Shown here: in pieces, positions 1-4,963 of the stretch | Numbering within the stretch: the first letter of the stretch is position 1 | Layout: each line of letters begins with the position of its first letter | Source: Lachnospiraceae bacterium | GTDB taxonomy: Bacteria > Bacillota_A > Clostridia > Lachnospirales > Lachnospiraceae | Direction: 5' to 3' | Length of the DNA: 5,156 bases | NCBI GenBank assembly: GCA_017553965.1 | Contig: JAFZJK010000177.1 | Span: forward strand, 1-5,156 | The notes under the pieces: generated by a model | Told to the model about the DNA's origin: nothing | Databases searched by the model: none | Seen by the model: the letters and a program-made list of their open reading frames with translations, nothing else | Translations under genes and position numbers: made by a program

Positions 1-109
1 CAAGCCCCGAGTCATTAAACATTTTCTTGATCTCAGGGATGCTCTTTCTTATTTTTCCTTTACCGGCCTTGGGATTATATATTATAAGTATTTTTACATC
101 CTTTAACAT
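1..109 (-). CDS. Diacylglycerol kinase-family lipid kinase, N-terminal fragment (runs off left edge)
   Basis: Only the first 36 codons are in the window. The translation starts MLKDVKILIIYNPKAGKGK, the opening beta-strand and NPxxGxG(K) nucleotide-binding turn typical of the DAGK catalytic domain (DgkB/YegS/LCB5-type kinases). These soluble or peripheral enzymes phosphorylate diacylglycerol or related lipids with ATP; in Gram-positives DgkB recycles diacylglycerol to phosphatidic acid. The GGDGT motif expected later lies outside the window, so the exact substrate class cannot be judged. The ATG (109-107) overlaps the TGA of the upstream yqeY-like gene by one base (TGATG). The nearest purine run, AGGAAAG, is 11 or more bases upstream, which points to translational coupling. 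A GTG codon directly precedes the ATG and is a less likely start. Last gene visible of the malQ-yqeY-dgk unit. Confidence 0.85.
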   Translation of the reverse strand, partial: MLKDVKILIIYNPKAGKGKIRKSIPEIKKMFNDSGL

Positions 110-546
110 CACGATGTCAACTTTCCTACTACCTGATTTATGACCTTGCCGTCTGCTTTTCCTTTAAGCTCAGCCATAACTGCCTTCATTACCATACCTT
201 TATTGCCGGTAGCAAGTACATAGGCAAACTTCTCTTTTATCACTGCCTCTACCTCTGCTTCTGAAAGCATCTTTGGTGCATATGCTTCAAATACTGCAAG
301 GCGTGCCTTGTATTCATTCTTTAACTCAGCACGTGAGTCGGGACATGTATCTATCTGTTCCTTTATGGTCTTGATCTCTTTTAATATGGCCTGATCAGTC
401 ATGCTGTCGGGGATATCATCTCTGCATCCCGAATCGATAGCCAGTTTCTTGGTCGCTGATACAAGTGCTGACAAAGCATCTTTTTTTACCTTATCATGAT
501 CCTTCATGGCCTGCATCATATCTTTTTGTAATGTTGTGAATTGCAT
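109..546 (-). CDS. yqeY: GatB/YqeY domain-containing protein
   Basis: The 145-residue product is full length for the stand-alone YqeY family (usually about 145-150 residues). It is a small, all-helical cytosolic protein related to the C-terminal tRNA-binding tail of the amidotransferase subunit GatB. Seen in the sequence: an N-terminal helix starting LQKDMMQAMKDHDKVKKDAL (residues 6-25), the family motif YAPKMLSEAEVEAVI (89-103), and the C-terminal signature with GMVMKAVMAELKGKADGK (117-134) ending in a V-x-x-L helix. The family's exact role is unsettled; a tRNA or amidotransferase-like role is suggested only by homology. The start is supported by GGAGG eight bases before the ATG. It lies 26 bp after the malQ stop, and its TGA overlaps the ATG of the following lipid kinase, so it is almost certainly co-transcribed with both. 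Confidence 0.94.
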   Translation of the reverse strand: MQFTTLQKDMMQAMKDHDKVKKDALSALVSATKKLAIDSGCRDDIPDSMTDQAILKEIKTIKEQIDTCPDSRAELKNEYKARLAVFEAYAPKMLSEAEVEAVIKEKFAYVLATGNKGMVMKAVMAELKGKADGKVINQVVGKLTS

Positions 547-572
547 TCTTTGTACCTCCGTACTAATTCCTA
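547..572 (-). promoter_or_regulatory. Ribosome binding site and short spacer between malQ and yqeY
   Basis: On the minus strand ACGGAGGTACAAAGAATG gives a near-ideal Shine-Dalgarno (GGAGG, 8-base spacing) for the yqeY-like gene. The 26-bp gap has no room for a promoter plus terminator, supporting one transcript with malQ. The upstream malQ gene ends with in-frame tandem stops TAA TAG (575-570). Confidence 0.8.
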
Positions 573-2060
573 TTAAAACTTATGTCTCTCATACATCCAG
601 TTGCATCTGGCGAGCTTATCGGAAAGCTCCTTGGTAGCCTCTCGTTCAAGCATCCTCCACTTCCAGTTGTCCCCGAAGGTGGACGGAGCATTAAGTCTTG
701 CTTCCGAACCGTGATTTAATATATCCTGCATTGGGATGACTGCGAGCTTCGCAGGGCTTCTTAAGGCAGCCCTGATAAATACCCATGCGATCTCCTCATC
801 TTTTACATCACCGCAACCCAAGTATTCGCCTATATACTTCTTTTCCTCGTGGTTCAGGTTCTTAAACCATCCCTTTGTGGTATCATTGTCATGTGTACCT
901 GTATATACTACGCAGTTTTCTATATGATTGTGGGGAAGATATACGCTCGGGTTGTGCGGGTCAAACGCAAACTGGAGCACCTTCATGCCCGGGAATCCGG
1001 ATTTCTTTAAGAGCTTTATAACCGACTCTGTAAGGAATCCCAGATCCTCAGCTATAATATCCTTCTCGCCAAGTTTCTTTTTGATCGCATCAAAAAGCTC
1101 TATACCGGGGCCCTTCTTCCACTTGCCGTGTTCTGCGGTCTCATCCTTTGCAGGGATGGAATAATACTCATCAAAGCCTCTGAAGTGATCCACACGTACC
1201 ACATCATACAGCTCATAGCAGTGGCTTATCCTGGATATCCACCATTTAAAGCCTGACTCCTTATGTATTTTCCAATTATATAAAGGGTTACCCCAAAGCT
1301 GTCCGGTAGCGCTGAAGGCATCGGGCGGGCATCCTGCTACCGACTTCGGGTTACAATTCTTATCAAACTCAAAGAGTTCTGTATTGGCCCATGCATCGGC
1401 ACTGTCAAATGCCACATAGATAGGGATATCGCCTATTATCTTTATTCCCTTATCATTTGCATAGGTTTTAAGTTTGGTCCACTGCTCCATGAACTTATAT
1501 TGGTTAAACTTGTAAAAGTCTATCTCAGCGGCAAACTTTTCCCTGTATTCCTTTAACGCCTTAGCCTCACGGGTCTTTATATCGGCATCCCAAGAAGTCC
1601 AGCATGCACCGCCCTGTGAATTCTTTATAGATATGAACAGCGCATAATCATCCAGCCAATATGCGTTCTTCTTACAGAACTCCAGGTATTTTTCATTCGT
1701 TTTATGCTCACTTCTCTTAAATGCTTTCTTAAGCAATGCGAGTCTCGTATTATACAATGCACCGTAATCAACGTACTTGGGATTCTTTCCGCAGTCGGCT
1801 TCTTTACACTCTGCCTCGGTAAGAAGCCCCTCCTTTGTGAGGGTTTCAAGATCGATAAAATACGGATTCCCTGCAAATGTGGAAATACTCTGATAAGGCG
1901 AATCACCGTAACCGGTGGGGCCTAACGGCAGTATCTGCCAAAAGTCAACACCTGCTGCCTTTAACCAGTCAACAAAATCATAAGCTTCCTTTGAAAAGCC
2001 GCCGATACCGTATTTTGTGGGCAGGCTGGCTATAGGAAGTAACACACCTGTTGCTCTCAT
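573..2060 (-). CDS. malQ: 4-alpha-glucanotransferase (amylomaltase, GH77)
   Basis: This cytosolic enzyme transfers alpha-1,4-glucan segments between maltodextrins or onto glucose, releasing glucose and making longer chains for phosphorylase; it serves maltose/maltodextrin use and glycogen turnover. At 495 residues it is a complete short-type bacterial amylomaltase (about 500). It opens with RATGVLLPIASLPTKYGIG and the donor-site region GPTGYGDSPYQ (48-58). The catalytic triad is intact: nucleophile D291 in RVDHFRGFDEYY, acid/base E338 in IIAEDLG, and transition-state stabiliser D391 in GTHDNDT. The 250s loop (GCPPDAFSATGQLWGNPLYNW, from residue 243) and the C-terminal NWKWR are also present. 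AGAGGA seven or so bases before the ATG supports the start. It heads the malQ-yqeY-dgk unit. A TATAAT box and a palindrome upstream (see separate entries) suggest carbohydrate-responsive control, which is inference. Confidence 0.98.
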   Translation of the reverse strand: MRATGVLLPIASLPTKYGIGGFSKEAYDFVDWLKAAGVDFWQILPLGPTGYGDSPYQSISTFAGNPYFIDLETLTKEGLLTEAECKEADCGKNPKYVDYGALYNTRLALLKKAFKRSEHKTNEKYLEFCKKNAYWLDDYALFISIKNSQGGACWTSWDADIKTREAKALKEYREKFAAEIDFYKFNQYKFMEQWTKLKTYANDKGIKIIGDIPIYVAFDSADAWANTELFEFDKNCNPKSVAGCPPDAFSATGQLWGNPLYNWKIHKESGFKWWISRISHCYELYDVVRVDHFRGFDEYYSIPAKDETAEHGKWKKGPGIELFDAIKKKLGEKDIIAEDLGFLTESVIKLLKKSGFPGMKVLQFAFDPHNPSVYLPHNHIENCVVYTGTHDNDTTKGWFKNLNHEEKKYIGEYLGCGDVKDEEIAWVFIRAALRSPAKLAVIPMQDILNHGSEARLNAPSTFGDNWKWRMLEREATKELSDKLARCNWMYERHKF

Positions 2061-2093
2061 TTTTTATCCTCTTTTTCAATACTTTTTGTGCAA

Positions 2094-2107
2094 TCATTGT
2101 TCAATGA
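2094..2107. repeat. 14-bp perfect inverted repeat in the malQ leader
   Basis: TCATTG-TT-CAATGA is a perfect 6-2-6 inverted repeat. It lies between the predicted malQ transcription start (near 2124) and the malQ start codon. Further short arms GCAAT (2090-2094) and ATTGC (2114-2118) flank it, so it could be a regulator site or a small leader hairpin. The arms are short and this AT-rich region could produce such a repeat by chance, so the functional reading is weak. Confidence 0.35.
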
Positions 2108-2130
2108 CATATAATTGCTTATCAACTAGC

Positions 2131-2136
2131 ATTATA
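2131..2136 (-). promoter_or_regulatory. Predicted -10 box of the malQ operon
   Basis: ATTATA on the plus strand reads as a consensus TATAAT on the minus strand, 71 bases upstream of the malQ ATG, giving a start of transcription near 2124. The -35 hexamer at 17-bp spacing (2154-2159, TACCCA) is a poor match, so the promoter may depend on an activator or be weak. Confidence 0.55.
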
Positions 2137-2161
2137 CTACATTTTGTTTAATATGGGTAGA

Positions 2162-2177
2162 TGTTTTTCGATAAACA
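2162..2177. promoter_or_regulatory. LacI-family-like operator candidate upstream of malQ
   Basis: TGTTTTTCGATAAACA is a 16-bp palindrome with a central CG and only one mismatched pair (positions 6 and 11). An even-length palindrome with central CpG and TG...CA ends is the typical form of operators for LacI/GalR regulators such as MalR or CcpA. It sits immediately upstream of the predicted malQ -35 region, centred about 45 bases before the predicted transcription start. It is not an exact match to the 14-bp cre consensus. The regulator is not encoded in the window. Confidence 0.45.
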
Positions 2178-2180
2178 AGA

Positions 2181-2215
2181 TTTTAAAACGGCTGCCCGGA
2201 ATACGAGCAGCCGTT
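2181..2215 (-). terminator. Rho-independent terminator of the BI-1 family gene
   Basis: A perfect 9-bp stem, AACGGCTGC (2187-2195) with GCAGCCGTT (2207-2215), encloses an 11-base loop. On the minus strand the stem runs into TTTTAAAATC. It lies 28 bases after the BI-1 gene's TAA and separates that gene from the malQ promoter. The U-tract is short (four, two of them inside the stem), so efficiency may be moderate. Confidence 0.75.
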
Positions 2216-2243
2216 CAAGGTTCATATTATAAAACAATATCTG

Positions 2244-3074
2244 TTATCTTCTCTTTCCGAAAAGTCTTAAGAGATAAAGGAATAAGTTGATGAAATCAAG
2301 GTAAAGCTGGAATGCACCGTTAAGTGCAAGAACAGTTGTGTTGCTGTCATCTGCATATGCGGAAGCCGCCTTGATCCTCTGGGTATCATAAGCTGTAAGG
2401 CCTACAAATACTACTACTCCGATAAATGATGCAGCATAAGCGATTGCTTCACTATGTAAGAACATATTAACGAGGCCTGCAATAATAAGTCCGATAAGCC
2501 CCATTAAAAGGATGCCGCCCATGGAAGAAAGATCCTTTTTTGTAACAAGACCGAAGAATGCGGTAACACCGAACATTGCTGCAGTAATAACAAATACTGT
2601 AGTAACGGATGTCTCAACATAAGCCATACATACAATACCGAGTGTAGCACCGTTTATAAACGAATATGCTGTCATAAGTGCCGCTGAAAGAACAACATTA
2701 TTCTTCTTTAATGCAACATTAGAAATAAGTACGATCCCTATCTCTGCAACAAACAGAATGATAAGGTTTGCAGGATTTTTGATCATCCACTCCAAAAGAA
2801 CATCCGATGCAACCTTAGCTCCTATAGCTGTGATAACAAGTGCTGCAAGCATAAAGATGAATGACTGTGATACAACCTTCTGCTTTAATGCTTCCGATGC
2901 CTCGCTCATGGCACCCTGGATACCTCCGTTAGCATAACCGTTGTATCCGTTAAAATTCTGTTGGAAAGCAAAGCGAGAATCGTTCTGCATCTGTGAAACC
3001 TGCTGCTCGATATTCGCATTGCCGCCAAGCTGTTCGAAATCACGATAATTATTATTGTTATTATCCATAGTCAT
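2244..3074 (-). CDS. Bax inhibitor-1/YccA family seven-helix membrane protein
   Basis: This is an integral cytoplasmic-membrane protein of the BI-1/TMBIM/YccA family. Members such as B. subtilis YetJ are pH-sensitive calcium leak channels; others (YccA) bind the FtsH protease. At 276 residues it is longer than the usual 210-235 because of a roughly 60-residue N-terminal tail rich in Asn, Gln and Gly. Seven hydrophobic segments follow, at about residues 67-90, 102-121, 127-150, 156-176, 183-206, 208-229 and 247-272. The family signature AYDTQRIK (D230) and the last-helix LYLDFINLFLYLLRLFG (D260) are present; these two aspartates probably match the di-aspartyl pH sensor of YetJ (inference). Start choice is ambiguous: the listed ATG has AGGA only two bases away (GGAA at six), while the third codon, also ATG (3068-3066), has AGGA at eight bases. 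It is a single-gene transcript with its own promoter and terminator, divergent from the FecR/LRR gene. Physiological role here is unknown. Confidence 0.94.
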   Translation of the reverse strand: MTMDNNNNNYRDFEQLGGNANIEQQVSQMQNDSRFAFQQNFNGYNGYANGGIQGAMSEASEALKQKVVSQSFIFMLAALVITAIGAKVASDVLLEWMIKNPANLIILFVAEIGIVLISNVALKKNNVVLSAALMTAYSFINGATLGIVCMAYVETSVTTVFVITAAMFGVTAFFGLVTKKDLSSMGGILLMGLIGLIIAGLVNMFLHSEAIAYAASFIGVVVFVGLTAYDTQRIKAASAYADDSNTTVLALNGAFQLYLDFINLFLYLLRLFGKRR

Positions 3075-3084
3075 TTTCCTTTCC

Positions 3085-3103
3085 GTGCCTCATCTAAAGG
3101 CAC
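3085..3103 (-). other. Small leader hairpin before the BI-1 gene ribosome binding site
   Basis: GTGCCT (3085-3090) and AGGCAC (3098-3103) form a perfect 6-bp stem with a 7-base loop, directly 5' of the purine-rich GGAAAGGA ribosome binding site on the minus strand. It would lie inside the predicted leader of about 45 bases. It may affect mRNA stability or initiation. No known riboswitch is recognised. Confidence 0.35.
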
Positions 3104-3125
3104 TGCTTTTTGTAAAACCTTAAAC

Positions 3126-3154
3126 ATTATACCAAAAGATTACAGAAAATGCAA
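3126..3154 (-). promoter_or_regulatory. Predicted extended -10 promoter of the BI-1 family gene
   Basis: On the minus strand TGGTATAAT matches the extended -10 consensus TGnTATAAT (TATAAT at 3131-3126). A TTGCAT hexamer stands 17 bp upstream (3154-3149) and keeps the TTG of the -35 consensus. Predicted transcription start is near 3119, giving a leader of about 45 bases to the ATG. Confidence 0.65.
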
Positions 3155-3267
3155 TGCCGTAAATCTTAATATACTGTAAAATAAAGATAAGTAATACCTT
3201 TAAAGCATCGCATTATAGCATACTATTTCTATTATCATTCTCTACACAGACCCTATAAAATATGTTA

Positions 3268-3276
3268 TGATATAAT
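3268..3276 (+). promoter_or_regulatory. Predicted extended -10 promoter of the FecR/LRR gene
   Basis: TGATATAAT is an exact extended -10 motif (TGnTATAAT) 81 bases before the start codon. No recognisable -35 hexamer is seen at 16-18 bp, which is common for extended -10 promoters. Transcription would start near 3283, giving a leader of about 75 bases. The leader holds CAGCA/TGCTG arms (3301-3305, 3321-3325), a 10-bp palindrome ATCCCGGGAT (3327-3336), and the ribosome binding site AAAGGAGG (3345-3352), five bases from the ATG. Confidence 0.6.
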
Positions 3277-3357
3277 CGCTACCGATGGCATCCCATAAAA
3301 CAGCATTCACAAAACGTACCTGCTGTATCCCGGGATCCCAACCGAAAGGAGGACATT

Positions 3358-4860
3358 ATGAAGAAGAAAATACTCATTCCTGTTATAGCAGGTGTTTTGA
3401 TCATCATTGGAGTAGTCCTGTTCCTGATCCTCCGCTCAGGAGAAGATTCATATTTTAATATACGTATATTGTACTCCGAGGGAAATGTAAATATTAAACG
3501 AGACGGGAATTCTTTTAAAGCATCTAAAGATATGACACTTAGAGATAAAGACTATGTCACAGTCGGGTCTGACGGCTTTACACGGATAGACTGCGACCGT
3601 AAGACCTATGCACATTTCGAGCATGATACCGAAGCTACTATCAAGGCAAACTCAAATAAAAAACTGACCATCAATATGGTTAAAGGCGAATTAGTCATCG
3701 ATGTTCAAAAAAAGCTCGACGATGACGAAAAGCTTAACATAGTAACACCCAATACCACTATGGCTATCCGTGGTACTGTAGTCGCAGTAAGGACCTATCC
3801 CACCGAGGATGGAGGGACTAGGACCATCAACTACTGTCTCGAAGGAAAAGCTGTTGTAGAGACCGATAAAGGCAGCGAGACCATTAAGGCCGGTGAAGGC
3901 TGGCTTACCGTTACCGATACAGAAGGAAATATCACTGATTATACTCCCATAGGTGCGGAAGATCTGGAGTTTGACGGCATAGATATGGACTCCCTGAAGG
4001 GTGCCGATAGCGAACCCATGAAGATAAATAACAAAGTCAGCTCCATCGATACTAGAGATCTGTCCGAAGTAGAGATCAACGGGACTAATTTCCCCGATAC
4101 GATATTCAGGCTCTATGTCATGGACAATCTGGATCTCGATGGGAACGGGAAACTATCAGGGGATGAACTGAATATAAAATATATCTCGATACGTTCTTCC
4201 GGGATAAAGGATCTTAAGGGAATCGAGTATTTTAAAGAACTCACAAATTTAGATTGCAGCAGCAATGAACTGGCTTCACTTGACTTAAGCAGAAACACCG
4301 ATCTGAAAAGCCTCGATTGCGGGGAGAATCTACTCTCCGAACTGGATGTAAGCAATAACCTGCAGCTTGAGCGTCTTGACTGTCACCTGAATCCTATGTT
4401 TGGGCTCGATGTAAGCAAGAACACCAAGCTTACCGCTCTCTACTGCTATTTTGATCAGTTAAACGAACTGGATGTAAGCGCCAATACCGCATTGGAATGC
4501 TTATATTGCGGAGCCAATCTGATACATAAGATCGATGTGAGCAAAAACACTGCTCTGATCGAACTTTCCTGCTATAACACCTCCATATCCGGGATCGATG
4601 TGAGTAAAAATACAAAACTTACCATGTTAAACTGTAGTTCCAACAATATAGCCACTCTTGACGTGAGCAGTAATACCGAACTGGAAAACCTTGATTGTTC
4701 GTTTACAGATATAAGTGATCTTGACTTAAGCCATAACAAAAAGTTAAAGTCTTTTAACTGCTTATACACAGAACTGACCGAAACGGATCTGACCAATAAC
4801 CCGCTTCTTACCGACGCCAATATCATTTATGATACAGGTAAGAACCATCTTATACGCTAA
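3358..4860 (+). CDS. Membrane-anchored FecR-like / EF-hand / leucine-rich repeat protein
   Basis: This 500-residue protein is predicted to be anchored by its N-terminus with the rest outside the membrane. Domains in order: a basic start (MKKK) and one hydrophobic helix (about 5-26) with no clear signal-peptidase site and no lipobox, hence a likely uncleaved anchor; a FecR-like beta-rich domain (about 38-185) with SEGNVNIKRDG, VKGELVIDV and the core TPNTTMAIRGTVVAV (130-144); a linker (about 186-240); an FPDTIFR motif (245-251) leading into a perfect 12-residue EF-hand loop DLDGNGKLSGDE (259-270); a half-repeat cap (273-294); and nine 21-residue leucine-rich repeats (295-483) with a short C-terminal tail. 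There is no LPXTG, LysM or other wall-binding end. AAAGGAGG five bases upstream fixes the start; tandem stops TAA TAA end it. LRRs usually bind proteins or polymers, and FecR domains in Gram-negatives act as periplasmic signal modules, but no sigma factor gene is adjacent. The function is unknown: surface adhesion, scaffold or sensing are guesses. Confidence 0.9.
   Translation: MKKKILIPVIAGVLIIIGVVLFLILRSGEDSYFNIRILYSEGNVNIKRDGNSFKASKDMTLRDKDYVTVGSDGFTRIDCDRKTYAHFEHDTEATIKANSNKKLTINMVKGELVIDVQKKLDDDEKLNIVTPNTTMAIRGTVVAVRTYPTEDGGTRTINYCLEGKAVVETDKGSETIKAGEGWLTVTDTEGNITDYTPIGAEDLEFDGIDMDSLKGADSEPMKINNKVSSIDTRDLSEVEINGTNFPDTIFRLYVMDNLDLDGNGKLSGDELNIKYISIRSSGIKDLKGIEYFKELTNLDCSSNELASLDLSRNTDLKSLDCGENLLSELDVSNNLQLERLDCHLNPMFGLDVSKNTKLTALYCYFDQLNELDVSANTALECLYCGANLIHKIDVSKNTALIELSCYNTSISGIDVSKNTKLTMLNCSSNNIATLDVSSNTELENLDCSFTDISDLDLSHNKKLKSFNCLYTELTETDLTNNPLLTDANIIYDTGKNHLIR
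4240..4806 (+). repeat. Nine 63-nt (21-residue) leucine-rich repeats inside the FecR/LRR gene
   Basis: The repeat unit reads LxxLxCxxNxLxxLDVSxNTx, beginning at residues 295, 316, 337, 358, 379, 400, 421, 442 and 463. Cys at position 6, Asp at 15 and Asn at 19 occur in all nine copies. The Asn at position 9 is kept only in repeats 1, 2, 3, 5 and 7. Copies differ widely at the DNA level, so this is an old array rather than a recent slippage expansion. The last repeat is the most degenerate (FNC, ETDLTNN). Confidence 0.95.
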
Positions 4861-4880
4861 TAACACTTTCTTAAAAATCA

Positions 4881-4902
4881 ATCAGAGAACCGTCCCTCTG
4901 AT
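4881..4902. repeat. Small hairpin with GACGGTTCTCT core (REP-like candidate)
   Basis: ATCAGAG (4881-4887) and CTCTGAT (4896-4902) form a perfect 7-bp stem around an 8-base loop AACCGTCC. There is no following T-run, so it is not itself a terminator. On the minus strand the core reads AGAGGGACGGTTCTCTGA. The GGGACGGTTCT core resembles intergenic repeats I recall from Firmicutes genomes, some near IS200-like Y1 transposases of the RAYT type. This resemblance is from memory and only one copy is present here. Confidence 0.45.
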
Positions 4903-4909
4903 CGCAATC

Positions 4910-4950
4910 AAAAACAGCCGCACGGATTTCCATGCGGCTGTAATCTTTTT
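4910..4950. terminator. Bidirectional rho-independent terminator between convergent genes
   Basis: ACAGCCGCA (4914-4922) pairs perfectly with TGCGGCTGT (4933-4941), and GG/CC inside the loop can extend it past one mismatch. On the plus strand it is followed by AATCTTTTTTATTATTT, ending the FecR/LRR transcript 53 bases after its stop. On the minus strand it is followed by TTTTGATTGC, ending the aldolase transcript 22 bases after its stop. Both directions have a usable U-tract. Confidence 0.88.
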
Positions 4951-4963
4951 TATTATTTAATTA

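Noticed and set aside
736..1164. Two plus-strand open frames (736-927 and 928-1164) opposite malQ
   Set aside because: They lie antisense within the malQ coding sequence, whose protein is well conserved through this stretch. They show no family resemblance and look like shadow frames.
1625..1925. Open frames on both strands (1625-1906 minus, 1704-1925 plus) inside the malQ N-terminal half
   Set aside because: Both are out-of-frame shadows of malQ with no convincing ribosome binding site or recognisable domain.
3212..3217. Second minus-strand TATAAT (plus strand ATTATA at 3212-3217) as an alternative BI-1 promoter
   Set aside because: It has no TGn extension and a poor -35 (GAATGA), and is further from the gene than the extended -10 at 3126-3134. 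In AT-rich DNA such a hexamer is expected by chance.
3285..3357. Possible small leader ORF starting at ATG 3285 upstream of the FecR/LRR gene
   Set aside because: It starts about two bases from the predicted transcription start, has no ribosome binding site, and reads through the real start codon out of frame. Its peptide shows no regulatory pattern such as a run of one amino acid.
3358..3435. The FecR/LRR protein as a classic FecIR-type anti-sigma system
   Set aside because: There is no sigma factor gene beside it, no N-terminal cytoplasmic anti-sigma domain (only about four residues precede the membrane helix) and no TonB-receptor context.
4240..4806. Periodic 63-nt pattern considered as a CRISPR array or recent tandem duplication
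   Set aside because: The period is in frame with a leucine-rich repeat, there are no identical repeats alternating with unique spacers, and the copies are highly diverged at the DNA level.
4113..4826. Three minus-strand open frames (4113-4355, 4430-4615, 4572-4826) opposite the LRR region
   Set aside because: They are by-products of the 63-nt periodic LRR coding sequence; their Ser/Leu/Arg-rich translations simply mirror the repeat codons.
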